From Pedobacter sp. KBS0701 (GTDB lineage: Bacteria > Bacteroidota > Bacteroidia > Sphingobacteriales > Sphingobacteriaceae), in assembly GCF_005938645.2 (NCBI RefSeq), contig NZ_CP042171.1:1364001-1428000 (forward strand): a DNA stretch of 64,000 bases, written 5' to 3'. A program made the position numbers and the translations under genes. Position 1 is the stretch's first letter, and the number at the start of each line of letters is the position of its first letter. Shown here piece by piece: positions 38,030-46,327 of the stretch. Below the pieces are notes generated by a model, which saw only the letters and a list, made by a program, of their open reading frames with translations, was not told the DNA's origin and searched no databases.

Positions 38030-39503
38030 TCCTAACTTGATTCTTAATCAGGTAGATTCGACTAAATGTTTCCGTCATTTCAGCGGTTCGATGTTGTACG
38101 TTGTCAAAATTGAATTTTTCCTTAAACATCGAACCAATCAGCCTTCTTTGGTCTTCTACGCCAGATTTGGTGTAAATCGTGTATAAATCGCAAATCGTGT
38201 CCATTGCATCATTTAAGATGAGTTCGAGTTGCGCCTTGTTGTATTTTTTCCTGCTAAAATCCTGTAGCTTCGCCTCTGTTCGGATGATGTTTTCATCGCA
38301 TTCTGTTTTAACGATTTTGTAATCGCTGCTTTCTAAGTCCCCTAGCAGAAGCAGTTCCCGTGCTCTGGTGAGTTTATTGTTGGATTTGGTGAGCTGTTTT
38401 ACCAGTCGGGCTTTATATTCCCTGTTGTTTTCCGAATCGTTTGAAAATTCATCCAATATGACAAGTTTGAAGAGTTCTGCGGTTTTTTGATCCAGTGTAT
38501 AATCTTTGAGAAAGTTTAGGAATTCCTTATTCACCATTTCTGCTTTTAATCTGCATCCACACGCGGAGGAACAGTGATAATAGTAGTAATATGCATTTCT
38601 GCCTTTGGACGCACTGCCACATAAGGTGCGTGTGCACCTGGAACAAGTTAGAAATCCTTTTAGCGGTACGTTTTCATCCGAAAGGATTTTGGTTTTAAAA
38701 TCGTTTTTTTTGCCGGAGATGACATCCTGTACCTGATAAAAAAGGGAGGGGGAGATGATAGGCTCATGTAGCCCGCGAACTGTGTAAGCCTGCTCATCTT
38801 TGTAGCTCGGTATTTGAATGATGCCGCAATACATGGTATTTCGGATCTGACGTAGAAAGTTGTTTTTGCTACATACTAGGCCCATTTCTACTGCTTTTTT
38901 AAATACCTGCTCAATGGAATATTTTCCTTTGGATAGTTCTTTGAAGGCCCAGGCCATCAGGTCAGCCTGGTTGCCGTGCAGGGCAATATATTTTTTGCCA
39001 TTTTCAGCGGTTCTGTTGATATAACCGGTCGGCGCCAGGCCTATCCACCGGCCTTCTTTACGGGCTCTTCTTAGGCCATGAAAGGTGTTAAGTCCCCTGC
39101 GGTCGTTTTCAATCTCTGGTGCAGTCAGGTAAATGGCCAGCATCATTTTGTTTTCCGGTACGTCCATATCCAGCGGCTGCTCGATTGCCTGAGGTTCTAC
39201 ACCCAGGGATTTTAGGGTGCGGATCATGTTGTAGGCATCGGGTGCATTACGGCTGAAGCGGTCCCATTTGGTAAAAAGTATTAGATCAGTTTGCCCGCGC
39301 TGCTTGCGAAGCGTGAGTAATAGGTTGGTCCAGGCCGGGCGATCAAAGGTCTTAGCCGAATGATCTTCAAAGATTACTTTGCGGACCATTATCCCCTTAT
39401 CCTGACAGTATTTTTCCAGGCGCTCCGCCTGGTCGCGTTGTGAATAACCCTTATCTGCCTGTTCATCTGTACTTACCCTGATGTATAAATCTGCAGTTTT
39501 CAT
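38001..39503 (-). CDS. Large serine recombinase (element integrase)
   Basis: This 500-residue protein has a resolvase catalytic domain (1-150) with nucleophile Ser11 (YIRVSTDEQ), KWDRFSRNAPDAY near 94 and EIENDRRG near 131; a recombinase domain (about 170-270); a zinc ribbon (CSRCTRTLC near 298 with later Cys pairs near 320); and a coiled-coil segment (about 370-440). It is the integrase type used by integrative elements and phages. Its stop is 21 bases from tRNA-His, so the element probably entered beside the tRNA. It overlaps the small gene upstream by four bases. Confidence 0.93.
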   Translation of the reverse strand: MKTADLYIRVSTDEQADKGYSQRDQAERLEKYCQDKGIMVRKVIFEDHSAKTFDRPAWTNLLLTLRKQRGQTDLILFTKWDRFSRNAPDAYNMIRTLKSLGVEPQAIEQPLDMDVPENKMMLAIYLTAPEIENDRRGLNTFHGLRRARKEGRWIGLAPTGYINRTAENGKKYIALHGNQADLMAWAFKELSKGKYSIEQVFKKAVEMGLVCSKNNFLRQIRNTMYCGIIQIPSYKDEQAYTVRGLHEPIISPSLFYQVQDVISGKKNDFKTKILSDENVPLKGFLTCSRCTRTLCGSASKGRNAYYYYYHCSSACGCRLKAEMVNKEFLNFLKDYTLDQKTAELFKLVILDEFSNDSENNREYKARLVKQLTKSNNKLTRARELLLLGDLESSDYKIVKTECDENIIRTEAKLQDFSRKKYNKAQLELILNDAMDTICDLYTIYTKSGVEDQRRLIGSMFKEKFNFDNVQHRTAEMTETFSRIYLIKNQVRRKKEGAKSC

Positions 39504-39730
39504 TTCTTAAAATTTTGGTCGATAATCAATTTAGCCAATTGGTACATAAATTCCAAGACTTTGGCTGCATCTTCTTTTTCTATATCTATACCACTGTCCG
39601 ATAAGACTTTTTGTGCCTGTTCCGTACTTACCCTGCGCGTTGGGTTGAATTGATGTTCGAGTGGTATGGATACGTGGTTAATGCTCTTCCTTAATTTGCT
39701 ACCTGGTCTTTTCCTTATTTTTCTTTTCAT
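39500..39730 (-). CDS. Small basic protein translated with the recombinase
   Basis: The stop (39500-39502) overlaps the recombinase ATG (ATGA overlap), so they are translationally coupled. Starting at the ATG at 39730 gives 76 residues: a very basic N-terminus (MKRKIRKRPGSKLRK) and a helical C-terminus (QAQKVLSDSGIDIEKEDAAKVLEFMYQLAKLI). An in-frame ATG at 39742 is an alternative start. The family is unknown; it may regulate or assist the recombinase. Confidence 0.65.
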   Translation of the reverse strand: MKRKIRKRPGSKLRKSINHVSIPLEHQFNPTRRVSTEQAQKVLSDSGIDIEKEDAAKVLEFMYQLAKLIIDQNFKK

Positions 39731-39891
39731 ATCGATAGGCATATAAAGGCAATTATGGTTGAATTCTTTATGAAAATATCCAATATTGGAATTAGGGAAA
39801 AGAGGTACCCGTTTTTTATCAGTAGGTAATCGAAGAAAGGTTTAACTTTTTAATATGTCATTTGAGTTCCTGTTCAATTCTTAACCAAGTT

Positions 39892-40002
39892 AAGGTTCAG
39901 TTCTGGCACGCAAAGGAATTTCCGGCATAAACGCTCCTGTAGCCTTTGCCCGCTTACCCATTTATTCCGTTCCTCCTTTTGCTTTGGCAGAAGCTGAACC
40001 TT
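39892..40002. repeat. Large inverted repeat / possible structured element before radC
   Basis: AAGGTTCAGTTCTG (39892-39905) pairs with CAGAAGCTGAACCTT (39988-40002) with one bulged base, enclosing 82 bases that contain further complementary patches (GCAAAGGA with TCCTTTTGC, CAAAGG with CCTTTG). It ends 30 bases before the RadC start codon and follows the start of the small basic gene in the opposite direction. Confidence 0.5.
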
Positions 40003-40032
40003 ACTGGGGGCCATAATTAAATCGGAAAAATT

Positions 40033-40488
40033 ATGGAAAATTTAAGTTTTAAAGTAGCAGAGATTGAGATCAGTTACCGTCCGGCGTTTAAATTGGCAGA
40101 GTTGCCAGAAGTTACTTCTTCCAGGGAAGCTTATGAGGTTTTGATGGATCGTTGGGATGATGGAAGGTTGGAGCTTGTGGAAGAGTTTAAAGTGATTTTG
40201 CTCAACAGGAGGGGCAGGGTATTGGGTGTAGTGAATATTTCACAGGGTGGTTTTTCGGGAACGGCTGCAGATCCTAAGGTGATTTTTGCAGTGGCGCTGA
40301 AGGCCTGTGCGAGTGCAATTATATTGGCACATAACCATCCTAGTGGCGAGTTATCTCCGAGTGATGCTGATCTGGCTTTAACTAGGAAACTGAAGTCCGG
40401 TGGGGATATCTTGGGGATAAGTGTGCATGACCATCTGATTGTTTCAAGGTACGGGTTTTACAGTTTTTTGGATGAGGGAGTGATGTAG
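40033..40488 (+). CDS. RadC-like JAMM-domain protein
   Basis: The 151-residue protein carries the JAB/MPN metal motif: AHNHPSGELSPSDAD near 98, after a GGFSGTAADPK block, then DHLIVSRYGFYSFLDEG. The helix-hairpin-helix domain of chromosomal RadC is absent, which is usual for short RadC proteins of mobile elements. Members are probably isopeptidases or of unknown function; the radiation-repair role of RadC is not supported. It lies between the recombinase unit and an AbiEi-like gene. Confidence 0.88.
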   Translation: MENLSFKVAEIEISYRPAFKLAELPEVTSSREAYEVLMDRWDDGRLELVEEFKVILLNRRGRVLGVVNISQGGFSGTAADPKVIFAVALKACASAIILAHNHPSGELSPSDADLALTRKLKSGGDILGISVHDHLIVSRYGFYSFLDEGVM

Positions 40489-40522
40489 GACTAAGGTAAC
40501 CTGCAAAGGATAATGCTTTTCC

Positions 40523-41428
40523 CTAGTCAGTATATCTATCTAATTCAGATGGGTAATATACGCACCATCGTGGATGATAGTTTTTTTCTTGAATCGCGTA
40601 GTCGAGATAAAAGTTGATTTCTTTTCTGCCAAAATCAAAGAGGCCCATTTCTTCCTCGGTATAGTTACCGGCAAGCTCCATGTATAGCCCGATCGACTGT
40701 TGATAGGGGTAAATATAATCCAGCGTTTTCAGGTAGTCAAGCATTTTTTCTACAGAAATCATTTTCTTTTGCCTAGCCATGAAAAAGGCGTATAAAATAT
40801 TGTGGGCACCACTGGCGTAGCTGGGCCTTACAACGCAGTCTATAAGTGTACGTTCGACATCGGTTATCAATACCCGGTCTTTTTTCGTTTTACCCCACAG
40901 TTTTACTCCGAGCATACCGGTCGCTTTGCCTTTGATTAGCACAATATTGCGATGATCATGGTAAGCTATAGAATTGCTTGCCCGCTGCGCATTGGCAAAG
41001 ACATTATCGATAGCCTCTTGTATCAGCACACTTTTTTTGGATGCGGGTTTCTTCGCAGATTGTTCCTGGTTGACAAAAATGATGGTATCTTCCTGAGCGG
41101 AGAGTTTCCATAAATAAAGGGCGGAATGGTGGGACATATAGGATCTTGTGACGCCATAACCTATCAGATGATAGACTGAGATTCCTTCGATATAGTAGAA
41201 CTCAAAGATTTCTGCGCCAAAATCAAGGTAGCAGCTGTCAATAACTCCTGTTTCTATCAGCTTTTCCAAGAATGTGCCGGCTCCTAAACTTTTTGGTAAG
41301 TTCCATGTCTCTCTAAATTTGTGAAAAATGGTATAGAGTTCATTTGCCCTAAATACCAGGGGGGACCGCTGTTGCAACTTCTTTTCGATACGGCCTGCTG
41401 CCATTGAAAGTCTTGAACGATTCGCCAT
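40523..41428 (-). CDS. AbiEi-like (type IV antitoxin family) protein without partner toxin
   Basis: This 301-residue protein has an N-terminal winged-helix-like region and the AbiEi-family central motif: SHHSALYLWKL near 93 and DVERTLIDCVVRPSYASGAHNILYAF near 204. AbiEi proteins are DNA-binding antitoxins that repress their own operons. A toxin gene normally follows in the same direction, but here the next gene is radC on the opposite strand 35 bases away, so the toxin is missing. It may be an orphan antitoxin or a regulator with another role. Confidence 0.75.
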   Translation of the reverse strand: MANRSRLSMAAGRIEKKLQQRSPLVFRANELYTIFHKFRETWNLPKSLGAGTFLEKLIETGVIDSCYLDFGAEIFEFYYIEGISVYHLIGYGVTRSYMSHHSALYLWKLSAQEDTIIFVNQEQSAKKPASKKSVLIQEAIDNVFANAQRASNSIAYHDHRNIVLIKGKATGMLGVKLWGKTKKDRVLITDVERTLIDCVVRPSYASGAHNILYAFFMARQKKMISVEKMLDYLKTLDYIYPYQQSIGLYMELAGNYTEEEMGLFDFGRKEINFYLDYAIQEKNYHPRWCVYYPSELDRYTD

Positions 41429-41559
41429 AGATGGTAATCAGGTGCTTCAATAATTTTTAAGAGTTATATTGTATCATTTTTTTAATCAGCCGGTTTTACC
41501 TTCTTGACCCAGATTCAGACTGTTATTATTATCGGAATATAAGAAAACGAGCTAATTGC

Positions 41560-41601
41560 TACCTTTTGTAACTTGGTATATATACCAAGTTACAAAAGGT
41601 A
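41560..41601. repeat. 42-bp perfect palindrome
   Basis: TACCTTTTGTAACTTGGTATA is followed directly by its exact reverse complement, with no spacer and no mismatch. It lies about 130 bases upstream of the orphan AbiEi-like gene (minus) and 290 upstream of the AbiEi gene (plus). It could be a dimer-binding operator or a cruciform; its origin is not clear. Confidence 0.95.
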
Positions 41602-41778
41602 TGATTATGATCCAAATTTCTGTGTTTTTATCGATAGATACAAGAGTAAAAATTACCCATCTATTTATAGTTTTCATATCTATGTTTATAATCCATTACA
41701 ATTTAATATTAGTATTTTATTTTTTAATATTAAATATCTGTATACTAATTATTTATGTTTGTTTTATTATTTGTAATT

Positions 41779-41874
41779 GTCACTTTTTTTTGAGTAAAAA
41801 GTGACGTTTTATTTTTACAGTTGTCACTTTTATACAAAAAAATGGTGACAAAATAATTTTTAGTATTATATTTG
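41779..41874 (+). promoter_or_regulatory. AbiE promoter with two GTCAC inverted repeats
   Basis: Inverted repeat 1: GTCACTTTTT (41779) against AAAAAGTGAC (ends 41805). Inverted repeat 2: TTGTCAC (41821-41827) against GTGACAA (41845-41851). A -7 box TATATTTG (41867-41874) follows. AbiEi antitoxins are known to repress by binding inverted repeats in this position, so this is a fitting operator. Confidence 0.6.
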
Positions 41875-41887
41875 CTTTAAGAAAGAA

Positions 41888-42502
41888 TTGCCTAGTATTC
41901 ATTCCAATATAGAAAACTCGATCAAACGCTACAAAAGGGGCGAGTTGGTTTTTCCTGTCGATTTTAGGGGAAAGGGGAACCATGATGCTGTTAAAAAGAC
42001 ATTATCCAGGCTTGCACAGGAAGGTATCCTCAGAAGGTTGGGCCATGGCATTTATGTACTGCCCAAGAAAGATCCGATTTTTGGAGAGATACTGCCTTCG
42101 GCAGAGCAGGTAGCTATTTCCCTGGCTAAAAAAGATCAGGTCAGGATAAAGCCTGCTGGTGCTCATGCGCTTCATAAATTGGGCCTTAGTATGCAGGTAC
42201 CGACCAAACTGGTATATTTAACCGATGGTACAGCAAGGGAAATCAAAATTGGAAAGAACATTATTAAGTTCAAGGCCACTACACCTAAAAAGCTGTCATT
42301 GAAGGGGACCTATAGTAGCCTGATCATTTTGGCACTGGAAGAGCTTGGTCTTGATAACATTGATGAGGCGATGGAAAGGCGCTTAAAAGAGCTGTTGAAA
42401 CTGGAAAATGCACAGACTCTTAATCAGGATTTAAAAAAGGCGACTGTTCAAGTTGCAGAATATATAACTAAACTTATTATTGCAGATGATCCAGTGGCTT
42501 AA
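41888..42502 (+). CDS. AbiEi-type antitoxin (DUF6088-like)
   Basis: The frame begins with TTG at 41888 (MPSIHSNIENSIKRY), since no ATG is in frame; 204 residues. It has an N-terminal winged helix (RGELVFPVDFRGKGNHDAVKKTLSRLAQEGILRRLGHGIYVLP) and a C-terminal part with SAEQVAISLAKKDQV and PTKLVYLTDG, as in the short antitoxin partners of AbiEii nucleotidyltransferases. It overlaps the toxin frame by 23 bases, the usual coupled order. It is intact although its toxin is broken. Confidence 0.8.
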   Translation: MPSIHSNIENSIKRYKRGELVFPVDFRGKGNHDAVKKTLSRLAQEGILRRLGHGIYVLPKKDPIFGEILPSAEQVAISLAKKDQVRIKPAGAHALHKLGLSMQVPTKLVYLTDGTAREIKIGKNIIKFKATTPKKLSLKGTYSSLIILALEELGLDNIDEAMERRLKELLKLENAQTLNQDLKKATVQVAEYITKLIIADDPVA

Positions 42503-43505
42503 ACTGACCGATGATCAACGGAGAACATCGTTAAACCAAGCTTCGAATTCAAGTGGGATTATTGCTAAATCTATTGAAAAAGATTGGTGGGTAACCCTTA
42601 CTCTCAAGGCGCTATTCCAGACGCCTTTTGCTGGATATCTAATATTTAAAGGAGGGACTTCCTTATCCAAATGCTGAAAGCTGATAGACAGGTTTTCAGA
42701 AGATATCGATCTAGCCTTAGATCCAGAAGCTTTTGGAATCAAATATGTGACAAGTCCTTCCAGGGGCTATCTGCATAAACTGAAAAAAGGCGGGTGCGAG
42801 TTCACAGGAAACGATCTGATGGAAGCGCTGCGTATTGAACTGCTTGGCTTGGGGCTTGCCGAGGGTAGTTTTACCTTGGAAGCACAGGAGGTAAAAGCGG
42901 AAATGCCGGATAAAGATCCCCAAGTACTTTTTTTAAGGTATAGGTCTCTATTTGACCCGAACCCTTATCTTCCCGATGAGGTCAAGATCGAGGTGAGTGT
43001 AAGGTCCAAGCTAGAGCCTCATTTGCCGGTAAAGATAAAAAGCCTGCTTTATGAATATTTTCCAAATGAGGCATATCTGGAAGATCCCTTTGTGGTGACT
43101 GCCGTAAAGCCTCACAAAACCTTCCTGGAAAAGGCTTTTTTGCTTCATGAGGAGTTTGCAAAGCCACATAAGGATAAAATACGTACCGAACGGATGTCCC
43201 GTCATTTATATGACCTGGAAAAAATGATGGATACGCCTTTTGCGAAGGAAGCGCTTTCTGATCCCGAATTCTATTACGGCCTTATTGATCACCGAAAACA
43301 CTATAGTGCGCTCAAAGGGGTTGATTATGATGGCCTAGCGCATAATGTAATCGATTTTCATCCGCCCGAAAGTCATATCGTAGCATATGAGGTTGATTAC
43401 AAGTCTATGCGCGAGTTCATGATCTATGGGGCATCGCTTGAGCCTGATAAACTTTTTTCTAGAATAAAAATTTTGTGTGAGCGTTTCAGAAAGGCAAAAC
43501 TATAA
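42480..43505 (+). pseudogene. AbiEii nucleotidyltransferase toxin with an in-frame stop
   Basis: A single frame runs from ATG 42480 to the stop at 43505 apart from a TGA at 42675-42677. Before it the protein reads FKGGTSLSKC, after it KLIDRFSEDIDLALD, which together form the AbiEii active-site region GG[TS]-x-L-S...D-x-D. Relatives have Trp at the stop position (SKxWxLI), so TGG to TGA is the simple explanation. The downstream 276 codons keep the family's form (VKIEVSVRSKLEPHLPV, YDLEKMMDTPF). The toxin would block growth by modifying nucleotides or tRNA; this copy should not be made in full. Confidence 0.88.
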
Positions 43506-43641
43506 ACGATAATACCAGTAAATTTGGCACAAGTATAGAAAAAAGATCGCATTAGGAGATAAGTGATTATTTCACTGTTAAGAAAAACATTGAAGACATC
43601 AATCAATTAGAATTGCTTAATCAGAAAAATCTATCCATGCA

Positions 43642-44613
43642 TTATCTATGATGACTTTTTTTTCTAGACTTTTTATCTGCAGCTTGAGTTTCAATCTCTG
43701 TCTTTTTCAGAAAAGTTTTCATCGTATTAAATTTTATCTTCAATTCGTCTAGAACAAATTTAGTTTCGAGAATTTCTTTAATTTCCTCATCCTTTAGGGA
43801 GATATTGAGGTCTTGGTTTAGACAATTTCTCAAATAGGAGTAAATGTTTTTTCGCTCTATTGTTCCTAAAATATTTGACTTATCCAATCTACTCGAAGCA
43901 GTTTCTAAGAGAAAATGATCTATATTGAGCGTTGTAAAAATATTTTCGTCAATAATGCGCGCGATCCTCCAGCAGATATCGGAATAGGTTATCGCATGAT
44001 GTGGATTGAAAACAATTTTGCCATCGGATAAAATTAATGTCGGCGCGGATAGCTTTCTGCCTGCAAGAACTGTCGGCCAATTTTCAACTGCGGTTTTAAA
44101 TTCATTGGAGCTTAAGATATTCAACATGGTATTATTTGCTTTTCCCATGTTGTGTACGATGCAATGCCGTGCTTCTGTATAGAATTTAAGCAAAGGCATT
44201 AAATAATCCAGTTGATTAATGTTCCAGCTATATTTACCGAACAGTACTTCAATTTTTACTTTGTCTTCGAGGATTTCAGGCTTTGTATTTGCCGAAACCT
44301 CGACGCTATTTGCGCAATAACTATGGGCATAATTTACATATACTTCAAATGCTGAGTATACCCACATAATTCCCGATTTGGTAATTCTTGAGCGAACCAT
44401 GGTTAATTTTTCAAATGGCTCATCATATCTAGATAGTCCCCATCTTTCCCCTGCATTATTAAGTAAATGAGCAACAAAACTGGTAAGTTCCTCTTTGCTT
44501 CTATTATTATCTGAAAGATGATCTACGGCAGCTATAGAAAATTTGATGAATATGTTGAGGTCAAAATGAGCGGATTCAAAATTTTGAAATCCTTTGGATT
44601 TGAATTTTTTCAT
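43642..44613 (-). CDS. HEPN-like protein with R-x4-H motif
   Basis: This 323-residue, mostly helical protein has Arg149-x4-His154 (EARHCIVHN), the arrangement of the catalytic motif of HEPN ribonucleases. The helix before it (LDYLMPLLKFYTEA) and the N-terminal helices fit the fold. The tail is Lys/Arg-rich (DKKSRKKSHHR). HEPN proteins act as toxins or defence effectors. It lies on the minus strand just after the broken AbiEii toxin, inside the mobile element, but has no obvious paired antitoxin. The family name is not recognised. Confidence 0.6.
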   Translation of the reverse strand: MKKFKSKGFQNFESAHFDLNIFIKFSIAAVDHLSDNNRSKEELTSFVAHLLNNAGERWGLSRYDEPFEKLTMVRSRITKSGIMWVYSAFEVYVNYAHSYCANSVEVSANTKPEILEDKVKIEVLFGKYSWNINQLDYLMPLLKFYTEARHCIVHNMGKANNTMLNILSSNEFKTAVENWPTVLAGRKLSAPTLILSDGKIVFNPHHAITYSDICWRIARIIDENIFTTLNIDHFLLETASSRLDKSNILGTIERKNIYSYLRNCLNQDLNISLKDEEIKEILETKFVLDELKIKFNTMKTFLKKTEIETQAADKKSRKKSHHR

Positions 44614-44793
44614 GATTGATAATTTAGACCTTTAAACATATTGAAAATATTCTGTTTCACTTATTGAATTTTGATTTGAGCATAATTTGATGCTTACAAG
44701 GAAAGGTTCTCTTTTTTTCTAACAACCAATCTACCCAACATTGGATAACCTTTGTGTTTTCCTTACCAATTTTGAAATCAAATTCAAAATAAC

Positions 44794-45012
44794 ATGGAAA
44801 CAACAGTCCTCGAATTCTTCCCTGCTTTAGAAGCGGGATTCGACCCTAAAAACTATTCTTATGATAAGAAAGAGATACCGCTTGGATCTTACCTTGCAAT
44901 ATTGGATTTTATGTTATGGTCAAAAAGTGGTCTCACGATCAACTGTTTTTTTACATTGGTCGATTCTCATAAAAAGATTACATTATCGGTCTACCGCATG
45001 CGATTGAGCTGA
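44794..45012 (+). pseudogene. N-terminal fragment of an element protein, truncated at a deletion
   Basis: METTVLEFFPALEAGFDPKN and then GSYLAILDFMLWSKSGLTINCFF look like the start of a real protein of unknown family found with Bacteroidota mobile elements. The frame changes character after about codon 55 and ends in unrelated residues; the other frame begins to encode a coupling-protein fragment at about 44973. The true C-terminus is therefore lost. Confidence 0.5.
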
Positions 45013-46016
45013 TCCAGGCGGAATATGACAGGTTATTTGCGGTGTTGCAGGAAGAGCCGGAGATCAGGGTATTGATCAATCCATTTATTTCTGCTTTGCA
45101 GCGCAAGGCGATGCCACAACTGGAAGGGCAGATTGCCTCGGCCAAGATTGGCCTGGCCAGGCTGTCTTCACCACAGTTGTATTATGTGTTGAGCGGTAAT
45201 GATTTCACCTTGGATATCAATAACCCTCTGGAGCCGAAGATTGTCTGTATGGGCAATAATCCGCAGAAGGTGCAGACCTATGGGGCGGTGCTTTCGCTTT
45301 ATGTGAACCGGATGTTAAAGCTGGTGAACGAAAAGGGGATGCTGAAAAGTAGCATTGTTTTCGATGAGTATTCTTCGATTTTTGTGGGGGGAATGGACAG
45401 TCATATTGCGGTAGCGAGAGGATATAAATGTGCAACTACCTTAGGATTGCAGGATTTTTCGCAGTTGAGGAAGGATTACGGGCAGGAGCAGGCGGATGTC
45501 ATCACGAACATTGTAGGCAATATTATCAGTGGGCAGGTGAGTGGGGATACAGCGAAAAAACTGTCTGAGAATTTTGGAAAGATCGTACAGGATAAGGAAA
45601 GCAAAAGTATCAACAGTTCTGATATTTCGATTTCGAGGTCTACGCAGATGGATTATGCGGTGCCGGCTTCTAAGATCGCTTCTTTGTCATCGGGGGAGTT
45701 TGTGGGCATTGTGGCGGATAATCCGGAGGAGAAGATTAAACTGAAAATGTTTCATTGTGAAATACAGAATGACCATCAGGCGATTGCGGAGGAGATGGAA
45801 GGTTATTTGCCGATTCCAAGGCCGAGGGAGGTGAGTTATGGGGATATCGTGGAAAATTATATGATGATTAAAAATGAGGTTGCGGCTTTGTTGGAGGAAG
45901 AGTGTGGGAAGATTTTGGCGAGGGCGGAAGGTAGGGCGTTGTCGGAAGAAGATAAGGTAAAGAATGAGGAGTTTGATGTTGACGATGGTGATCGGGAGCA
46001 GTTGGTTAGTATTTGA
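44973..46016 (+). pseudogene. C-terminal part of a conjugation coupling protein (VirD4/TraG/MobC type)
   Basis: The frame is open from 44973 (KDYIIGLPHAIELIQAEYDR) but has no start before a GTG at 45042. Features are AQLY-type blocks of the VirD4/TraG coupling ATPases: INPFISALQRKAMPQLEGQIAS, LSSPQLYYVLSGNDFTLDINNP, SSIVFDEYSSIFVGG (Walker B-type), TTLGLQDFSQLRKDYG and NIVGNIISGQVSG. The Walker A portion and membrane segments are missing. It proves that a conjugative element was once complete here. Confidence 0.88.
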
Positions 46017-46327
46017 TTGGTCCATAAAGCTTTTTGTCTTTAAACTTGAGCCTACTGGAAACCTATTTTTCAAGCCTTGTGAATTTTAAATCCCGGACCT
46101 TTGCCACCATGCTACCTTTGGTCAGAATTACAGACAGGGAAACATCCTGATAAGCCGTTAAAAGGAAACAGGCAGAGAAAAAGTTCTTCGTTTTGATATT
46201 TTTTGTAGTCAGCAGGTTTCAACCAGGGGCAGCCTCCGGCCATCAGGTGAAAAAAATATTTGAGATCAGATCAAATAATCAGTATTTTAGTCCGCATCAA
46301 ACCAATAGCTAAATAAATACCTCTCTA

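Larger units (their letters stand above)
41429..41887. other. AT-rich divergent intergenic region with operator-like repeats
   Basis: This 459-base gap separates two divergent AbiEi-type genes. It carries the 42-bp palindrome (41560), the GTCAC inverted repeats (41779-41851) and the -7 box (41867). Open frames here are AT-rich, Ile/Phe/Tyr-heavy and not gene-like. Confidence 0.6.

Noticed and set aside
37960..38030. Search for a direct repeat of the tRNA-His 3' end as attR
   Set aside because: No second copy was found in the window, so the element's right end is unknown or lost.
41556..41804. Two AT-rich plus-strand frames of 67-82 codons
   Set aside because: Nearly all Ile, Phe, Tyr, Leu; they span the 42-bp palindrome and AbiE operator.
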